A stretch of DNA of 64,000 bases from Selaginella tamariscina (lineage: Eukaryota; Streptophyta; Lycopodiopsida; Selaginellales; Selaginellaceae), in contig PUQB01000630.1 in assembly GCA_003024785.1 (NCBI GenBank), positions 62,001-126,000 of the forward strand, in the 5' to 3' direction. The position numbers and the translations under genes are program-made. Below the pieces are notes generated by a model. That model did no database searches. It had not been told where the DNA came from and worked only from the letters and a program-made list of their open reading frames with translations. This document shows positions 41,899 through 55,950 of this stretch, one piece after another (positions within the stretch are counted from its first letter, which is position 1; the number at the start of each line of letters is the position of its first letter).

Positions 41899-43720
41899 GT
41901 TGAAATTAAGGGTTATTACATTATCTCTAAAGAGGAGGACTTTAAAGGATGCTTTAAAAAAATAATGATCCAAAAAATGTCTTAAAATTTGTTTTGGATG
42001 TTGTTTTTGTACTTGATAAGGTCTTTTTGGAGGAAAGCAAGCTTTATCAGACTGATTGTGTGACACGGCCTTGAGTATGCATCATTCACCTTACTAATAT
42101 GGAGAGGGCTTCCATCAATTAATGGCAATAGCTAGAATTTGGGCAGCACAAGAATACACAATCTAATATTTATGAATTTGAAATGACCTTCTTTGTCTTC
42201 AATAAAAAAGCAACTGGGAAAAACTATTTGATTTGCAATAGGTCTCTAAAAGGAGCAACTGAAGGATATAACAAGAATTTATGAAGGTTATATTGACAAG
42301 AACCATGGACAAATACTTGTGATTATTGCTAAGATGAGATCAAAGTGAAAAAATGATGAAGTGGATCCCTAAATTGGAGTGAAGTAAAATAATCATAAGT
42401 GCGATCACTATTTCGTTATTTGTGTTAATGAAGGTTTTAACAACATTATGGAAGGCTTTTAAATACAACTTGCCTATTGACTATGCCAAAGTCATGGTTG
42501 TGAATTCACTCCTCAATGGCTTGCCTAAGTTAGTTAACTTCGTTCAATTTACTTATAACAAGTAAGCTTTTGTATCATTTCATTTTCATTTTCACAAATG
42601 TTACTGTTTAATATGTTTATAGTAACAGATGCGAGGGTGCAATGGCATGCATTGGAAGAAGCCTAGAAAAAAATGTGAAGGAGGTTCTATACCTAATTAT
42701 TATCCATGTTTGTGATGATGCACAAGCTTATGTTTGAAAATTATTTAAGGACAAAAAAGAATTACTTCAAATTGGCTAGAGATTCTTGTTTTCAGGTCAA
42801 ATACTAGTGCAATGACATGCCTCCATGGTCTAAATGACATCTACGACGTTAAGAAGCTGATTAACCCTGTCAATGCTGCTTCTAAACGACTCCTCAGTGA
42901 GCATTTAGTCATATCAACCATATTACTATAGTGTGGTCAAGCTTCAACAAAGACGTACACCATCTATAGGAAGGCAATGTGTTGAGAAAGACAAGAAAAA
43001 CCTTGCAGCTACTTAATGTCTTGCAAACAGTCCGTGCAAAAGTGCATGTTAGTGTCGACATGAGCTAAATTTGGGAATAAATTTATTTATCGATTGTGTC
43101 TCTCTGTATTGACATCTTTCAATTACTAAAAAGCTATATGGAAGATAATAAAGATGCAAGGATTCTAATGTTTTTCTTTAGGTAAATATTTCTACTCTCT
43201 TTACCTTGATGCTTATAGTCTATATCCACTTTGCAACAGGTAGGTTCAAGTGCTTGAGCAATCGTTTTGAGAATGAGAGCAGTTTGTGACATGCCTTTTA
43301 TGAATATTGGGATCAGAATGACACGCTGGAAGATGTGGAGATGGAAGATGCAAGTGATGATGCAATTGCATTAGAGTGTGAACTAAAGTGGAAAGGGATA
43401 TAAAACAATCCACTGTTTTGTGGTTTATGAAGGGAAATAAATATATAAGAGTGCGCTAGTTTCAAAATTGAATGACAATTCCATTCTCTTGAAGGATAGA
43501 CTTGCAATGGTGAGGACATGTGTTTACGATGCAATTGCTTCTTTAGAGGTTCTTTCTTTGGCAATCACCATGGGCCGTATATATGAGGAACAGACTAGTG
43601 ACAAGGATTATGTTGGGTCTGGTGGATTGGACGAGTCCTCAATATGGGTTGGAAAGACTTTTAAAAATTTAAACGACATGCTTGTGGGGGTTGGACTTTA
43701 TCTTCACTAGTACAGGAGAG
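40600..43720 (+). other. unrecognised degenerate sequence, some coding-like pieces
   Basis: Base composition is less AT-biased than the spacers. Short plus-strand frames look protein-like (for example 'YNLPIDYAKVMVVNSLLNGL' near 42,460 and 'CVYDAIASLEVLSLAITMG' near 43,515), but stops are frequent. I do not recognise a family. It may be an old transposon or pseudogene. Confidence 0.3.
41856..41897. repeat. poly(T) tract of 42 bases
   Basis: An uninterrupted run of T. On the minus strand it is a 42-base poly(A), which could mark the 3' end of a retroposed sequence lying at higher coordinates. It could also be a plain expanded homopolymer. Confidence 0.85.
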
Positions 43721-44049
43721 GGTTCTATACTTATGATCTTGTTGATTTTTAGTCCGTAAACTTGAGTTAATAATCGGTACAATGCATGTGTCTAGAATTG
43801 CGAAGTACATGTTGGACGAAGGGATAATAAATCCTAAATGATTATGTGAAAATGTTTGCAGATCGAAGTCAAAAGAAAAAAAGTAAATTTGTCATATAAA
43901 TTATTAAAAGGGATGGTATTAATTGTAAAACGAGTGAGGGTGGAAAACGTATTTAAAATATAAAATAGAGGTTTTTACGAAAGTCTTCATTTGTTCATGC
44001 CATATCACAAATACATATAGTAACTTCCCGTGACTCACATCCAAGGGTG

Positions 44050-44778
44050 AAAGGTGGGCGGTTAGTGAAGAATTGAAGCTTGAATCCATGCGATCGGTAC
44101 TAAGAGTTGGACCAATACAATCTCATTTTGAACGTAAAGCACTGCGCTTGTCCAGTTGTGTGAGCGTGGATGGTGCAACTAGGTCCTTCGTATCAGGGCA
44201 GTGTCGAAGACGGTGGTGGAAGGTTGCTATTAGCCCCTGCCTGGTTTGCAACTGTGCCATCTCTTCTTCCGAAATCGACGCTCCAGGATGGTCCACTCAA
44301 CTGTATAAGGTTAGATATTCCTCTAAATGCACAAGGCGTTGCACGTATATCAAAAGCTCGAGTCTAAATACTTGATTTTGATTATACATTATATATATAT
44401 TAGATATAAGTACTAATAGACATTCACACAGAGGAAGAGAACGTATGAAATTTAGGTGGTCACTGCGACAACTTGATGCTGGAGCGAATTTGCATTTGGA
44501 CCTGCATCTGCTCTGATGGAGATGCATCAAGTAGAACAGAAGCATCACAACCCTGTACACATCCAAGCACACCATTACAATATGTCGGGTGATGTATTAT
44601 ATACATTGACAAAGCAGTCATGGAATGTAATTGAAGAACAGAAGCAGCAATCCGCTGCTCCTTTTTTGTATAGAGTTTCACACAATAGAAGTAAGATTCG
44701 GACAAGATGAATCGTAGAATGTGGAACTAAGTTGTATTTTCTAGCACTGAGAACAAGATAACTAGCAATGAGCGCCAT
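44050..44778 (-). pseudogene. class III peroxidase M4 (pseudogene)
   Basis: Minus-strand peroxidase. Exon 1 (44,608-44,778) opens with the Met of 'MALIASYLVLSAR', then in shifted frames 'STFYDSSCPNL' and 'FHDCFVNV'. Exon 2 (about 44,465-44,556) keeps '[15 protein letters not shown]' and then jumps to the end of the exon. Exon 3 (about 44,050-44,303) keeps 'GPSWSVDFGRRDGT' but is truncated before the C-terminus. The distal motif reads 'LQLH.FHDC': the catalytic Arg position is Gln. One-base losses such as CATTTC to CATTC break exon 1. It is divergently placed relative to P4. Confidence 0.75.
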
Positions 44779-44874
44779 TATATGAAGATATGTATGATTA
44801 AGCTATACAAACGTGTAGAGTAGACGTATGTATGGGAGTTTAAGTCCACATACATGTCCACAGTTTGGACTTCT

Positions 44875-44968
44875 GTAAGTCCAAGGGATCTTGTTGATCG
44901 CTTTGAGTACGTGGCATTGCTGAGAGGTCATAATGCTGTGAAACGTGGAGCTGACGTGGCTAAAGAAG
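44875..44968 (+). pseudogene. PPR C-terminal scrap next to P4
   Basis: Plus strand reads 'RDLVDRFEYVALL' then 'HNAVKRGADVAKE', matching 'RDLVDSMP...RSEYVALLGS' and 'HNDVKRGADVAKD' of the 30-kb PPR gene with a six-residue internal deletion. A related scrap lies before P5. It is followed by a T-run of 21 bases (44,969-44,989). Confidence 0.75.
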
Positions 44969-45139
44969 TTTTTTTTTTTTTTTTTTTTTCCTGTACAAAT
45001 TATAAAGGTCAAAAAAAACATGCGAGTACTGTTGCATATGTATGCGTATCTAGGTTTTACACATGTCCCGCAGATATGTGCACACGCATGCGTACACATA
45101 CACCCCCAACACTTTGAGGTGTTTGAATCAAATCATGCT

Positions 45140-45537
45140 TAGGTGAGATGTTTGTTGAGCACATGCGATATTTAATATGACGACACCGTGGAAGAATCTA
45201 TTCACGATCAACTTGCATATGACTTTATATATTTTATTGTGATGTTTTTAAAACACTTACGTAATGCATATTATAAAACAGGCAAATGTCATGAACTGGA
45301 ATCTGGAATCATATCCTTGTGTGGATTATGACATTTGGAAATATTTCTTCTTAAGCTGGGCGCCGACTACATATACATTTCTTTGAAGCTTCTTAACCCC
45401 TGTTGATGCACATGTTAAGTCAAGCCTAGTGAAATAACTTGCCTCCATTTTTTTTAATATAAAAGGGGGGTTTCCCTGTTAAAAACTATGCGTTTTTGTT
45501 TATTTTAATATAAGTTTTAAGTGTTTCTTCCGCAATT
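45140..45537 (+). promoter_or_regulatory. upstream block of peroxidase P4 with TATA box
   Basis: Conserved P upstream block ('gagcacatgcgatatttaat', 'tcaacttgcatatgac', 'tctttgaagcttct', 'gtcaagcctagtgaaataac'). TATAAAAG is at 45,458-45,465. The start codon is at 45,538. Confidence 0.65.
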
Positions 45538-46662
<1,125 letters not shown>

Positions 46663-46669
46663 ATTCATT

Positions 46670-49440
46670 AAGCAAATAAGAAATAAGTCACCTGATGTAA
46701 TCACTCATCATTAATGAAAAATTCGTTATTATAAAATAAGTGCCTCATAAGCGGTGCTGCTTTTGTATTGTCAACGTTAGTTTATCACATATCTCATGAA
46801 TTTAAATAAATGCCATTTGTAATGAACCTCCTATATAATTATGTCAGGGGGTTTAGGAATTACGATTGGTAACTATAGTTGATTACTAATGAAAACTGAA
46901 TTTAATACTACTTGTAATCAATTATAATTTAATCCTAAAATAAATTCAAAGGATTGGTTCATCGGATAGAAAATATAATCTCAATTATTAAGAACTTAAA
47001 AATTCACCATATATTATAATTCTTTCTGACTTATAGTAATAAAAATTAAAGCTAATTCTATCCTAAACATAAAGCGTAACAACTTTTGTATCAAAGTTGT
47101 TTTATGAAGGTGAGTGTGTCATTATCTTCAATTTTATTACACATCTTCCATTAGTTGTAAGACTAAGTATGCCAAATAGCTTATTAATTTCACTGCACTT
47201 TTTGTTTCATAACCACCGTGGTTCGCTCAATTGGTGGCACTGGCCCATTCGAAATGAGTCATTTCTATTCTCCTCTAAAGCAAATCTTACCCTTTGTTCA
47301 TGAACTTTGTGTTTTAAGATTTGGTTTCCCTTCTTAGTAGGTTATTATAAGGATTATATACGTTAGTACTCCGCATTAAGGATTTTTGTAAACACAAGGT
47401 TATTGAGTAAGGTTAATGCACTCTATTAAAATAGAAATTCAAATATAAATATGACACAAAGTCAAATTCCATAAGGTTTGTCAATGAACCTTAAAAAATG
47501 AGGTTGTTACAAGGAAGGAAATAAAAATATGTATCTTCAATTGGAGGCTATTGCTTAAGGTTTATAGACAAACCCTATGAGCATGTATTAAACACTGGCC
47601 AATATGGCTTAATGAAATATGATGTAAAATAAAAAAAATAAATATATATAATAACTAAAGCCTATTGCTTAAGGTTCGTTGGCGAATCCTATAAAAATAT
47701 ATACCAAATAATGAATATGTATTATTATAGTATAGATATGATATTATTACTTCGTTGGCGAATCTTTTAAATATATATACCTGCACATGCATGCACACGC
47801 AGCACACCAATAAACACCACCTTTTAATAAATGCTTATTTCAATTTTACATATGAAATGATTATTATCTTTGATCTTTTTCTTACATCTTAATAATTAAA
47901 TAATAGTTACTTAGGGTTAGGACGTTAAATAAAAAATTAATAATTAATTTATGTTTAAATCTAATTAAGGATTCTCTAGTTCACATCATTTTTACATATG
48001 TAATAAATAAGTTATGTTGAATTTTATTTACATTCTTACTTATAAGGACAATATGCAATCGAGAAATTGCATATTTTTATCACATTTAGCTAATCAATTA
48101 TAAATAAGATTAATTAGTTATTAATTTTATACCTAACTTTTATAAAAGAAGACTTATATTTAATTTTTACTTATAATGTGTAGTAATTACCATATTTTCA
48201 TTTAAATTTACATTTTCATGTCACCTATGTGCTCATTAATATTGCTTACCAATGTTAACATTTTTGCATCTTCAAACTCATATATAACTTATTCAGTAAT
48301 TTTTAATTTGTTGTTTTTTTTAAATAATTTATTTATTTAGTGTAATCTTTTTTATATATTTAATAATTGACTCAACTCTTGCATAATAATGGTTATACTA
48401 AATCAATATCCTTATAATAATTAATTCATTTCATACAATTCTCTTCACCATTACCTCTAAGTAAATGGTTCATTTCAACATTCTTTACGACTTGAACATA
48501 ACTTATATATCATCATTAACTAACTTACATATCATCATTAACATAACTAACATAACCATCATTATATAAATTTTCTTATTAAACTTTCATTTAAATTAAT
48601 TTGTTATGTATTTAATAAGAATTGCATCTTATCCTTAATAATATAAGTTAGTGTTATTTAAATCTATTTTATTCTTTAAAATTTGAAGGATTACAACATT
48701 AGTTATTATCACATTTTATAATTAATCAAGAAAAAAGATAATTTGAAAGTATTATTTTATCTCATGTTTGTTTGAGAAGATTATTATACATTATGGATAA
48801 AATATGATAAAATACTTGATAATTAATAATTCTACTTAAAAATGCTATTATCTTCTTAAATAAACTTGACACTCAAATATTAATTATTATTCTTTTTGTT
48901 ATGCTGGGGGAGAGCCTGGATATACTAATAGTACTTTAAAAGTGAAGTAACTAGAAAAAAGAAGAAGAAAATGAGAAAATATTTTATTAAAATGATGTTA
49001 TTCAATTACAGAGGTTGAATATTGTATTTATAATAAGTTGTTATTTAATATAATGAGATAATATTTTTTAAATAATGAATTGAGATGAGTGAGTATTACT
49101 TGTGATACGAATTAAACTCACTAGTTGCAGGTGTTAAAAATTTATCTTTTGAACATTTTTTCATGTTTTGAAAATGTAAAACCTCTTTGTTGTTTTCAAT
49201 TTAAAAAAAATAAAATGATCTTAGTTATAACAGCATTTTATTTGACAAGTACATTGGACTTTTAACTAATACAATAGAGATGGAATGTATATGGGAAGAA
49301 AGTGCATGGTAAAGCTCATGGATTTTTTAAATATGAAAAAAGTAGTGTAATAGGAACTCTTGAGATGAAAAAATTGATAAGTTTAGGCCTTAAGCACATC
49401 TTATTATTACTTGATGATGTATAAGATAATTGTAATAGTA
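46670..49440. other. AT-rich spacer with a diffuse repeat
   Basis: No gene is recognised. Around 47,548, 47,658 and 47,753 a related word recurs ('attgcttaaggtttatagac', 'attgcttaaggttcgttggc', 'cttcgttggcgaat'), an imperfect repeat with a period of about 100 bp. Confidence 0.5.
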
Positions 49441-49459
49441 CATAATAAAATAGTTCGTG

Positions 49460-49560
49460 TTATGCAGCAGCTTCCATATGCCTCATGTGGACATACGTAT
49501 TTAACGTAGTCCTCCTAGGAATGTCATCAGCAAGACTCATCGAGGGTCCAAAGGAGCTGG
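49460..49560 (-). pseudogene. possible PPR scrap
   Basis: Minus strand reads 'TTLNTYVHMRHMEAA', which resembles 'MLNAYAQKGHLEAAKYVFD' of the 30-kb PPR gene. Very short and uncertain. Confidence 0.35.
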
Positions 49561-50134
49561 AAGACACCATGCGCTATAGGGACATAGTTTGTGAGTTAGG
49601 GTCGTGAAAGTGTGGGTCGGAAATGTATCATTTATATGTTCAAGCATTTAATTCTTAGTTAGTTATCAGGGTGCAATCATGTGATCCCAACCATCAGCTC
49701 GCGGGTCAACTATAAGGCAAAGTCTAAACATGTTCCATTAGAAACATATAATTTCAGGAACGACCATGCTAATAATGTGTACCCCATAGTGAGAATCTTA
49801 CTGAAGCTTTGTCCATGTTTAAGAGTTCATTGTGGAATATCATGATTGCTGTATATGCGTAAATCAGGAAGTATGATATTCCTATTCGATCGGTTCCCAC
49901 AACGTGATTCTATTTTATGGAGTTACACGTAAAGCATAACCAAGAGTTTCTTGGCACGAGTCCAGAATTGATTAATTATCTGTAGAATGCCTCGCGAAGG
50001 TTTTACCCACCTGTAACTAGAACTTGCAAGTTTGGGTACGATGTGCCGGAAGTTATCAGTTCGGAATGAACACTCATTTCATTATACACGTTTAGTGCTT
50101 TATCTAAATAAGCTTTCATTATCCTTAGGCGTCA

Positions 50135-50215
50135 GGGATTTGTCGATTGGTTTGAGTACGTGGCATTGTTGAATGCTGTGAAACGTGGAGTTGACGTGGC
50201 TAAGGTTATGGAGTA
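50135..50215 (+). pseudogene. PPR C-terminal scrap next to P5
   Basis: Plus strand reads 'FEYVALLNAVKRGVDVAK', the same chimeric scrap as before P4 with a further short deletion. The flanking sequence downstream to P5 also matches the P4 flank, so the two arose by one segmental duplication. Confidence 0.7.
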
Positions 50216-50339
50216 TTTCTTTTCTTTTGTACAGGATTTCAATTATAAAACACACGAGACTACCGTTGAATACCGTTGAATATGTATGCGTATCCATCTA
50301 GGTTACAAATGTTATGTGCACAAGCATCACTTTGAGGTG

Positions 50340-50747
50340 TTTGAATCAAATCACTTAGGTGAGATGTTTGTTGGGCACATGCGATATTTAATATAACGAC
50401 ACCATGGAAAAATGTATTCACGTTCAACGTGCATATGAACTTCTATATATTATTTTATTACTGTCTCTAAAAACATTTACCTAACGTATATATAAAACAT
50501 GCAAATCTCATGATCTGGAATTTGGAATCATATCCTTGTGTGGATTATGACATTTGGAAATATATCTCCTTAAGCTGGCTGCCAACTACATATACATATT
50601 TCTTTGAAGCTTCATCGCCCCATATTGATGCACATGTGTTTCACTTTTAAGTCAAGCCTAATGAAAATAACTCGCCTCCATTGCTTAAATATAAAAAGGG
50701 GTTTGCTGTGTACTTTAATTTAAGTTTTAAGTGTTTCTTTCGCAATT
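50340..50747 (+). promoter_or_regulatory. upstream block of peroxidase P5 with TATA box
   Basis: Matches the P4 upstream block almost throughout. TATAAAAA is at 50,690-50,697; the ATG is at 50,748. Confidence 0.6.
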
Positions 50748-51093
50748 ATGGGTTTTCCACAAACTTTTTAATGCTTGTTTTATTCTTATTAGTGGGTTGC
50801 ATATGGGATCTTGAGTTCCAAGTCTCGTGCCCATAGTGCGAGTCAAGTCGTTGTGAACGAGCCAAGGCTGTGTTGAATTTATGAAGAATTTATTTCTTTA
50901 CAGGGTTGTGATGCTTCGGTTCTACTTGATGGCTCAAACCTGGAACAAAATGCAATCCCAATATGGACGTGGTGGATAACATCAAAAGCACTGTCGAAAC
51001 AGAATGCCCAGGAGTGGTGTCTTTCGCTGACCTCCTTGCACTCATGCTGAAGAATGTGTTGCCGCTGTACAAATTTTTGGGAGAGTCAATTAA
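50748..51093 (+). pseudogene. class III peroxidase P5 (truncated)
   Basis: A cut-down relative of P4. Exon 1 loses its 3' half, including the distal His motif, and fuses into intron 1. Exon 2 (about 50,905-51,070, '[16 protein letters not shown]') lacks 'NINSLRG'. Exon 3 is deleted except for the last codons 'GRVN' and TAA at 51,091-51,093. The 3' flank matches P4. Not functional. Confidence 0.8.
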
Positions 51094-51169
51094 ATTCATT
51101 AAGGAGATAAGAAATAAGTCACCTGATGCAATCACTCATCATTAATGAAAAATCTTTATTATATAAGAG

Positions 51170-51555
51170 AAGCAATGGCCACAGTTTGCTGCCAAATCCA
51201 TAGTAGCTGGGTTCCCCATATTAACCATACCAGTCACAAAATCTGTAAAGAACCTGTTCTGTTTAGATGCATAAGTATCTATCAGGTTCCGTATAGAAAT
51301 TTCATGTAGCACTCGAGCCTCCAGAATACAGTGTTTGATCTATTAAGAACAGCAAGCTCATCCATGGTGTTGGTAGGTTTGCAAAGTAGAGTTTGGACAT
51401 CTGTTGGAACACCTGTTTTGGAAGTGTTGCTGGTTCCGTTGTAAAGACTGAATTGAACTTGGAGCAGTGTGCCTGCCCAATCGTGTGTGCCCAAGAGCAG
51501 GCTGGCAGTTTTGGTATTTTGCCCTTCCTAGGCGTTACGTTCCAGTCAACTGTAA
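51170..51555 (-). pseudogene. class III peroxidase M5 fragment
   Basis: Minus-strand exon 3 remains of an M-type peroxidase. Recognisable by nucleotide similarity to M3 and M2: pieces for the Gln-thr-phe region ('KQNRFFTDFVTGMVNMG'-like in order, in broken frames), the DQTL region near 51,330 and the His motif region near 51,480. It faces P5, repeating the P-M pairing. Confidence 0.6.
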
Positions 51556-51908
51556 TGTAGTTGGATTTGCTAACATATTGGACTATGATATATGATATGT
51601 GGGTGGGACAATTATATCTATAATAAGTATAAACAAAGCTTACGGTTCCACCGCACGTGTAAGGATTGCTATATGATTTTTATAATTATATCATGCATTA
51701 GGTCACATTTAAAATATGTTAAAAATCTTCTTACATTTTGTTTTTCTTCAGTGTCAATTTCTCAGGCATGTCCTAATGAACTTCTATAGATAACTTTTAA
51801 GCTTATGAATTTCTCACATCGCAATATCAACGTATATTAAGAGTATGATGCATATGTACGTTAATGGAGGCCACATATAATCGGTTTTAAAGTTGTTTTA
51901 TAGATATA

Positions 51909-52405
51909 GGGCTGGGTCGCTCTGACCCTTAAAACCCTTAACCCTCAAGGGTTATTACATAAATTTTGATGTAGTATTACTATTGAATTCACCCTGTAAT
52001 GTAATCATAGTTAAATTTTTAAGGATTTTAGTGTCAAAACACTTAAAACAGTGACACTGTCCTACCAGCAATAAATGATATTTTTTTCTTAAAAGATAAT
52101 TAAAGGACCTGTTTTTAGACATTACTCGAGTTCATGTTTCTTAAATTAGTGATTGAGGCCTTTTCCGGCCGCCTCAACCATGCCAAACTAGGAACCTACC
52201 ACTAAAAAAATTCTAATTTGTGATGTTATTAAAAAAATGCATTTTTCCACATAACTTAAGGGTAGGTGCAACACAAAAACCCTTGAAGTACCCTTAATTT
52301 TATGTATTCTTTAAGAGATGCACTAAGGGTTTTAAGGGTCAGTGTGACGCCACAAAACCCTTAAAACGTAAGTTAAGGGTTTTAAGGGTTAGTGCGACCC
52401 AGCCC
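51909..52405. mobile_element. MITE, 497 bp, with terminal inverted repeats
   Basis: The left end reads GGGCTGGGTCGCTCTGACCC and the right end, inverted, GGGCTGGGTCGCACTAACCC. The match continues through 'TTAAAACCCTTAAC' with about two mismatches in 32-34 bases. It is flanked on both sides by ATA, a possible 3-bp target duplication, which would fit PIF/Harbinger-type elements. No transposase frame is inside. Near the right end a second internal copy of the terminal sequence occurs ('actgacccttaaaaccctta' inverted). Confidence 0.8.
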
Positions 52406-53530
52406 ATATTGGTTGTAATTGATGTACATGTATATTTATTTTAAGAAATCTCACATTGAAAACGCAGCTAGAAGGGAAAAAAGTACAAAATTTATTATTA
52501 TTCTTCACTAATTGTTTATCATCAGATTTATTATGTATATCATTACGAGCTTCCACTTGGGTGTACATGTGATTCTGTGTGATGAACTAAACAACTAGTA
52601 TAGAATGAAGGTGGGGATGTGATTTAAAACATACTGCAACCTTTTAAATAAAATATAAATGTAAAAGGTTGAATTGTTTCTCCTTTTTTTACCTTTAACT
52701 TATTTATAATAATTAACTATTTTTAACATTGACATTACTTGGAGTACAAATTGTATCATTTTCATGCACTCGTAGAGACACCGTTTGTGTACCTTTCTGA
52801 AACTATGGAGTACATACTGAGACAAAAATCTAAGCGTTATCATTTTCACGCACGTTAAGGCACGAAACAGGAAATCAATTGAACCCTTGGTTTATGGTAA
52901 ACTTCACAAAAATGTTAAACTTGCTCTTTCTTATGTTCACTTCAGAACCACTTAAATTAGTTAAGCTTGTTCATGGACGGCGAACCATGATAAACATGTT
53001 CAACATTGATAAGGTTTTTATAATGGTGTTAAATTAATTCCTGCAAATTCCATTTGTTGCTCTTGTTATTTGGGTTTTATAATTTCTAGGAACCTATTAA
53101 CATATATTAAATTTACTAATAAAGGTTGCCAGCCATATGTGAAGGTCGATGGTGCATCCTATCTAATGTATATTTGTTCTACTGCCCATATTTTTATTTA
53201 TATGATTCTATAAGTTAGAAATAAACCACCACATTTAGTTGAGGGTACATCTTGATTCACTTTGTGAGTGTTATATATGCACTTGGTTAAGTGTGTGTGG
53301 GATTTTTTTAAAGTCAGGTTCTCAAAAGAGTTTTTAAGTGAGGGATCTAAGGAAGAGAGCTATGTTCATGACACTAGTGCCCTCTAAGGGTTACAATGAG
53401 ATTTTAAGTTTGATATGAAATGGTTCATGTGATACATGTGATATTAGTGGTTTTCTAGTAAAATACAATCCCTAGGGTATTATGTTTTAGACAATGTCAT
53501 AGATTTAACACTAAAGCATTGTTAGACTTT
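52406..53530. other. spacer
   Basis: No gene or element is recognised in this stretch. Confidence 0.5.
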
Positions 53531-53536
53531 TAATAT

Positions 53537-55860
53537 GGAGGGTTAACACATGGCCACCAAGTGGCCTTTTGACGTCAATTCCATGTGTAAACAATGTTAA
53601 GTCTTTTAATATAACCCTTAGAGCCTAACTCAGATGCCTAAGTAAACACAAGATTTAGGGTCCCATCTTAAGTCTTTTAAAATGAATATCTTCCAAACCT
53701 TAAAGGTTAACTTATACAGTCTCATGCTCCAACCCTGATGAGGAGACATGCTTGTACATACCCCGTGACCAAAGCCAAGGCATTGTGACTTACCCCTTGA
53801 GGAATTACTTTCATTCGAGAGTACAACCCCTTTATGGCAACTGGATACCCTGAATCATGACTAACCCTTGAGGGTTGAGTGGCCAAATCATACCCTATAC
53901 TTAGGGCTAGTACTTAGTGAGATCATGAGTGTGCGACGTAGGCAAACACGAGTGTTTAGCTAAGCAAACTGTCAAGACTAGTTTTGAATAACCTTAAATA
54001 CATGACCTCACAAATGCTTTACAAAAGGGTTCATATTAATGAGCTTAGGTTGTTAAACCCTTGAATCTTAATGAGAACACCCCATAATTAAATGTGTAAT
54101 TAACACACTTATTTATGAGACTCAACTTCCCTTAAGCTAATGCCCGAGGTTTAGCACCTAATAAGGACACAAGCACACCTACTTACTCAAGTATTCAACC
54201 CCTTAGCATTAACCCTATAAGACACCCTAAAAAGTGTCTTAAGTGTTGTACTATGTGCCATCTGGCCCAATGTCACATCTTCATGTGATATTGTTTTCCA
54301 GATGTGGGCTATCATGCCATAACCCCTTAGATTCGAGAGTTGCCACCAAGTGCCATGAATGTAGCTCTCCAATGCCAACTTTAGAACCCCTTTATGATCC
54401 TGTTTACCTTATTAACTAAGGTCCCACACTCATTTAGACAAGGAAAAACATGCATTACTTAGTTGTGAATGTTTGTTAAAGTTTTAACTCAAAGGCCAAC
54501 GTGTATACTCTTAAGATTGTTCTCTGTTATTTTTATTTGCTATTTTTTAGTAGGTGTCACCAACAAAGCTTGGCAACATGGAAGACTTAGCATTGCTCAT
54601 ATAAGGTGGTGATGTCAGAAGGCCACTTGGCAACTACATATTACGACGATGCAAATAATATAACTCATATGCTTAATTAGGTAGAGGACTTAGAGTCTTA
54701 CCTTAAGTCTTCATAAAATGACTATCCCTCGAACCCTAAAGAATAACCTAAGTAGACTCTAAGATCTTGTCCCAATAGGCCTAAATAAAACTAACCTCAT
54801 TAAAAAGACGTGATTTAAACATATCCCCATGACAAAGTCAAGACATCATCACTTACCCTTTGATAAATCATCCTCATCCAGGAATACAACTCCTGGTTGG
54901 ATACTCTAGTAAGTAGGCGTACTTGTGTTTACATCAGGGTGCTAAGCCTTGGCATAAGCTTAAGAGAGGGTAGGTCTGACACACTTGGCTAGGGAGTGTT
55001 CTCTTCGGGATCTAAGGATTAGACAACCTAAGTTCATTAGTAAAAAGCTCTTTTGTGAGACACTTAAGAGGTTGTGTACTTAGGTTATTTAAACTTATCT
55101 TTAGGGAGTTTGCTTAGTTAAAACACTCATGTTCGCTTTATGGTGCATACTCATGTTTGCATTAAGTACCAGCCCTAGAACTAAGATGTGTGAACCATTC
55201 AAACCCTTAAGAATTAATCATGGTTTAATATGACATCTTTATGTGATATTATTTTTAAATGTCATGTCAAACCCTTTATATTCAAGAATTGCACCAGGGG
55301 TCACAACTGGGCTCTCTAATGTCAACTCTAGAACCCGTGGCTTTCTAATGCTAACTTTAGAACCTTTTTATGATCCTTCAAAAACTTGGTAATAAAAACA
55401 TGTCAACTAAGATCCCACACTTACAATTAAATAAAGATACAAATGTGCTTTGCTTAATTACGAGTGTTACACCTAATTTGACATGGAAGAGGAGGGTGAT
55501 CCTTAAGGGGTAAGTCATAATATCTTAGTTCTGTCATGAGGGTATGTAAAAGGCATGTATACTTAGTGGAGTTAGAGCATAAGCATGTCTAGGTCTCTTG
55601 TGATATGATCCTAAAGCCTACTCAAATTATCTTTTAAAGTTTAAGGAATAGTTATTTTAAGATAATTAGGATAGTACCTTATTATATTGCATTTGAGTTA
55701 ATTCCTAAGTTCATCTTAAAAAACTTAATGTTGATTACACAAGTGTTGACGGCGGACTCACTTAACAACTACATATTGCCACATGTTAGCCCTTCAACTA
55801 AAACTTATGACACATGTAACATGGATGTGAAATATCCAACATAAAGCGAGTATACATAAC
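53537..55860. repeat. dispersed repeat family, several copies with an inversion
   Basis: Related blocks: 53,537-53,680 (matches 1260-1415), 54,227-54,450 and 55,217-55,450 (both with 'agagttgc.ccaagtgcca' / 'gccaactttagaacc' words), and 54,578-54,730, where the 'aaggccacttggcaac' segment is inverted relative to 53,553-53,590 while the adjoining 'cttagagtc..accttaagtc' segment is direct. Another partial copy is at 60,460-60,720. No protein-coding content is seen. It is probably a nested non-autonomous retroelement family. Confidence 0.6.
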
Positions 55861-55886
55861 CCATCATCCCCACTTAAACATGTCAT

Positions 55887-55950
55887 ACTTTTTGAAGCTA
55901 AAAGGGCATATTGTTGACACTTTTTGAAGCTAAAAGGGCATACTGTTCCT
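55887..55950. repeat. tandem duplication of a 32-bp unit
   Basis: The unit with core 'actttttgaagctaaaaggg' followed by 'catattgttg' stands twice in direct tandem. Confidence 0.75.

Noticed and set aside
47205-47290. Possible tRNA-like words ('ggttcgctcaattggtgg')
   Set aside because: No cloverleaf or acceptor stem could be formed.
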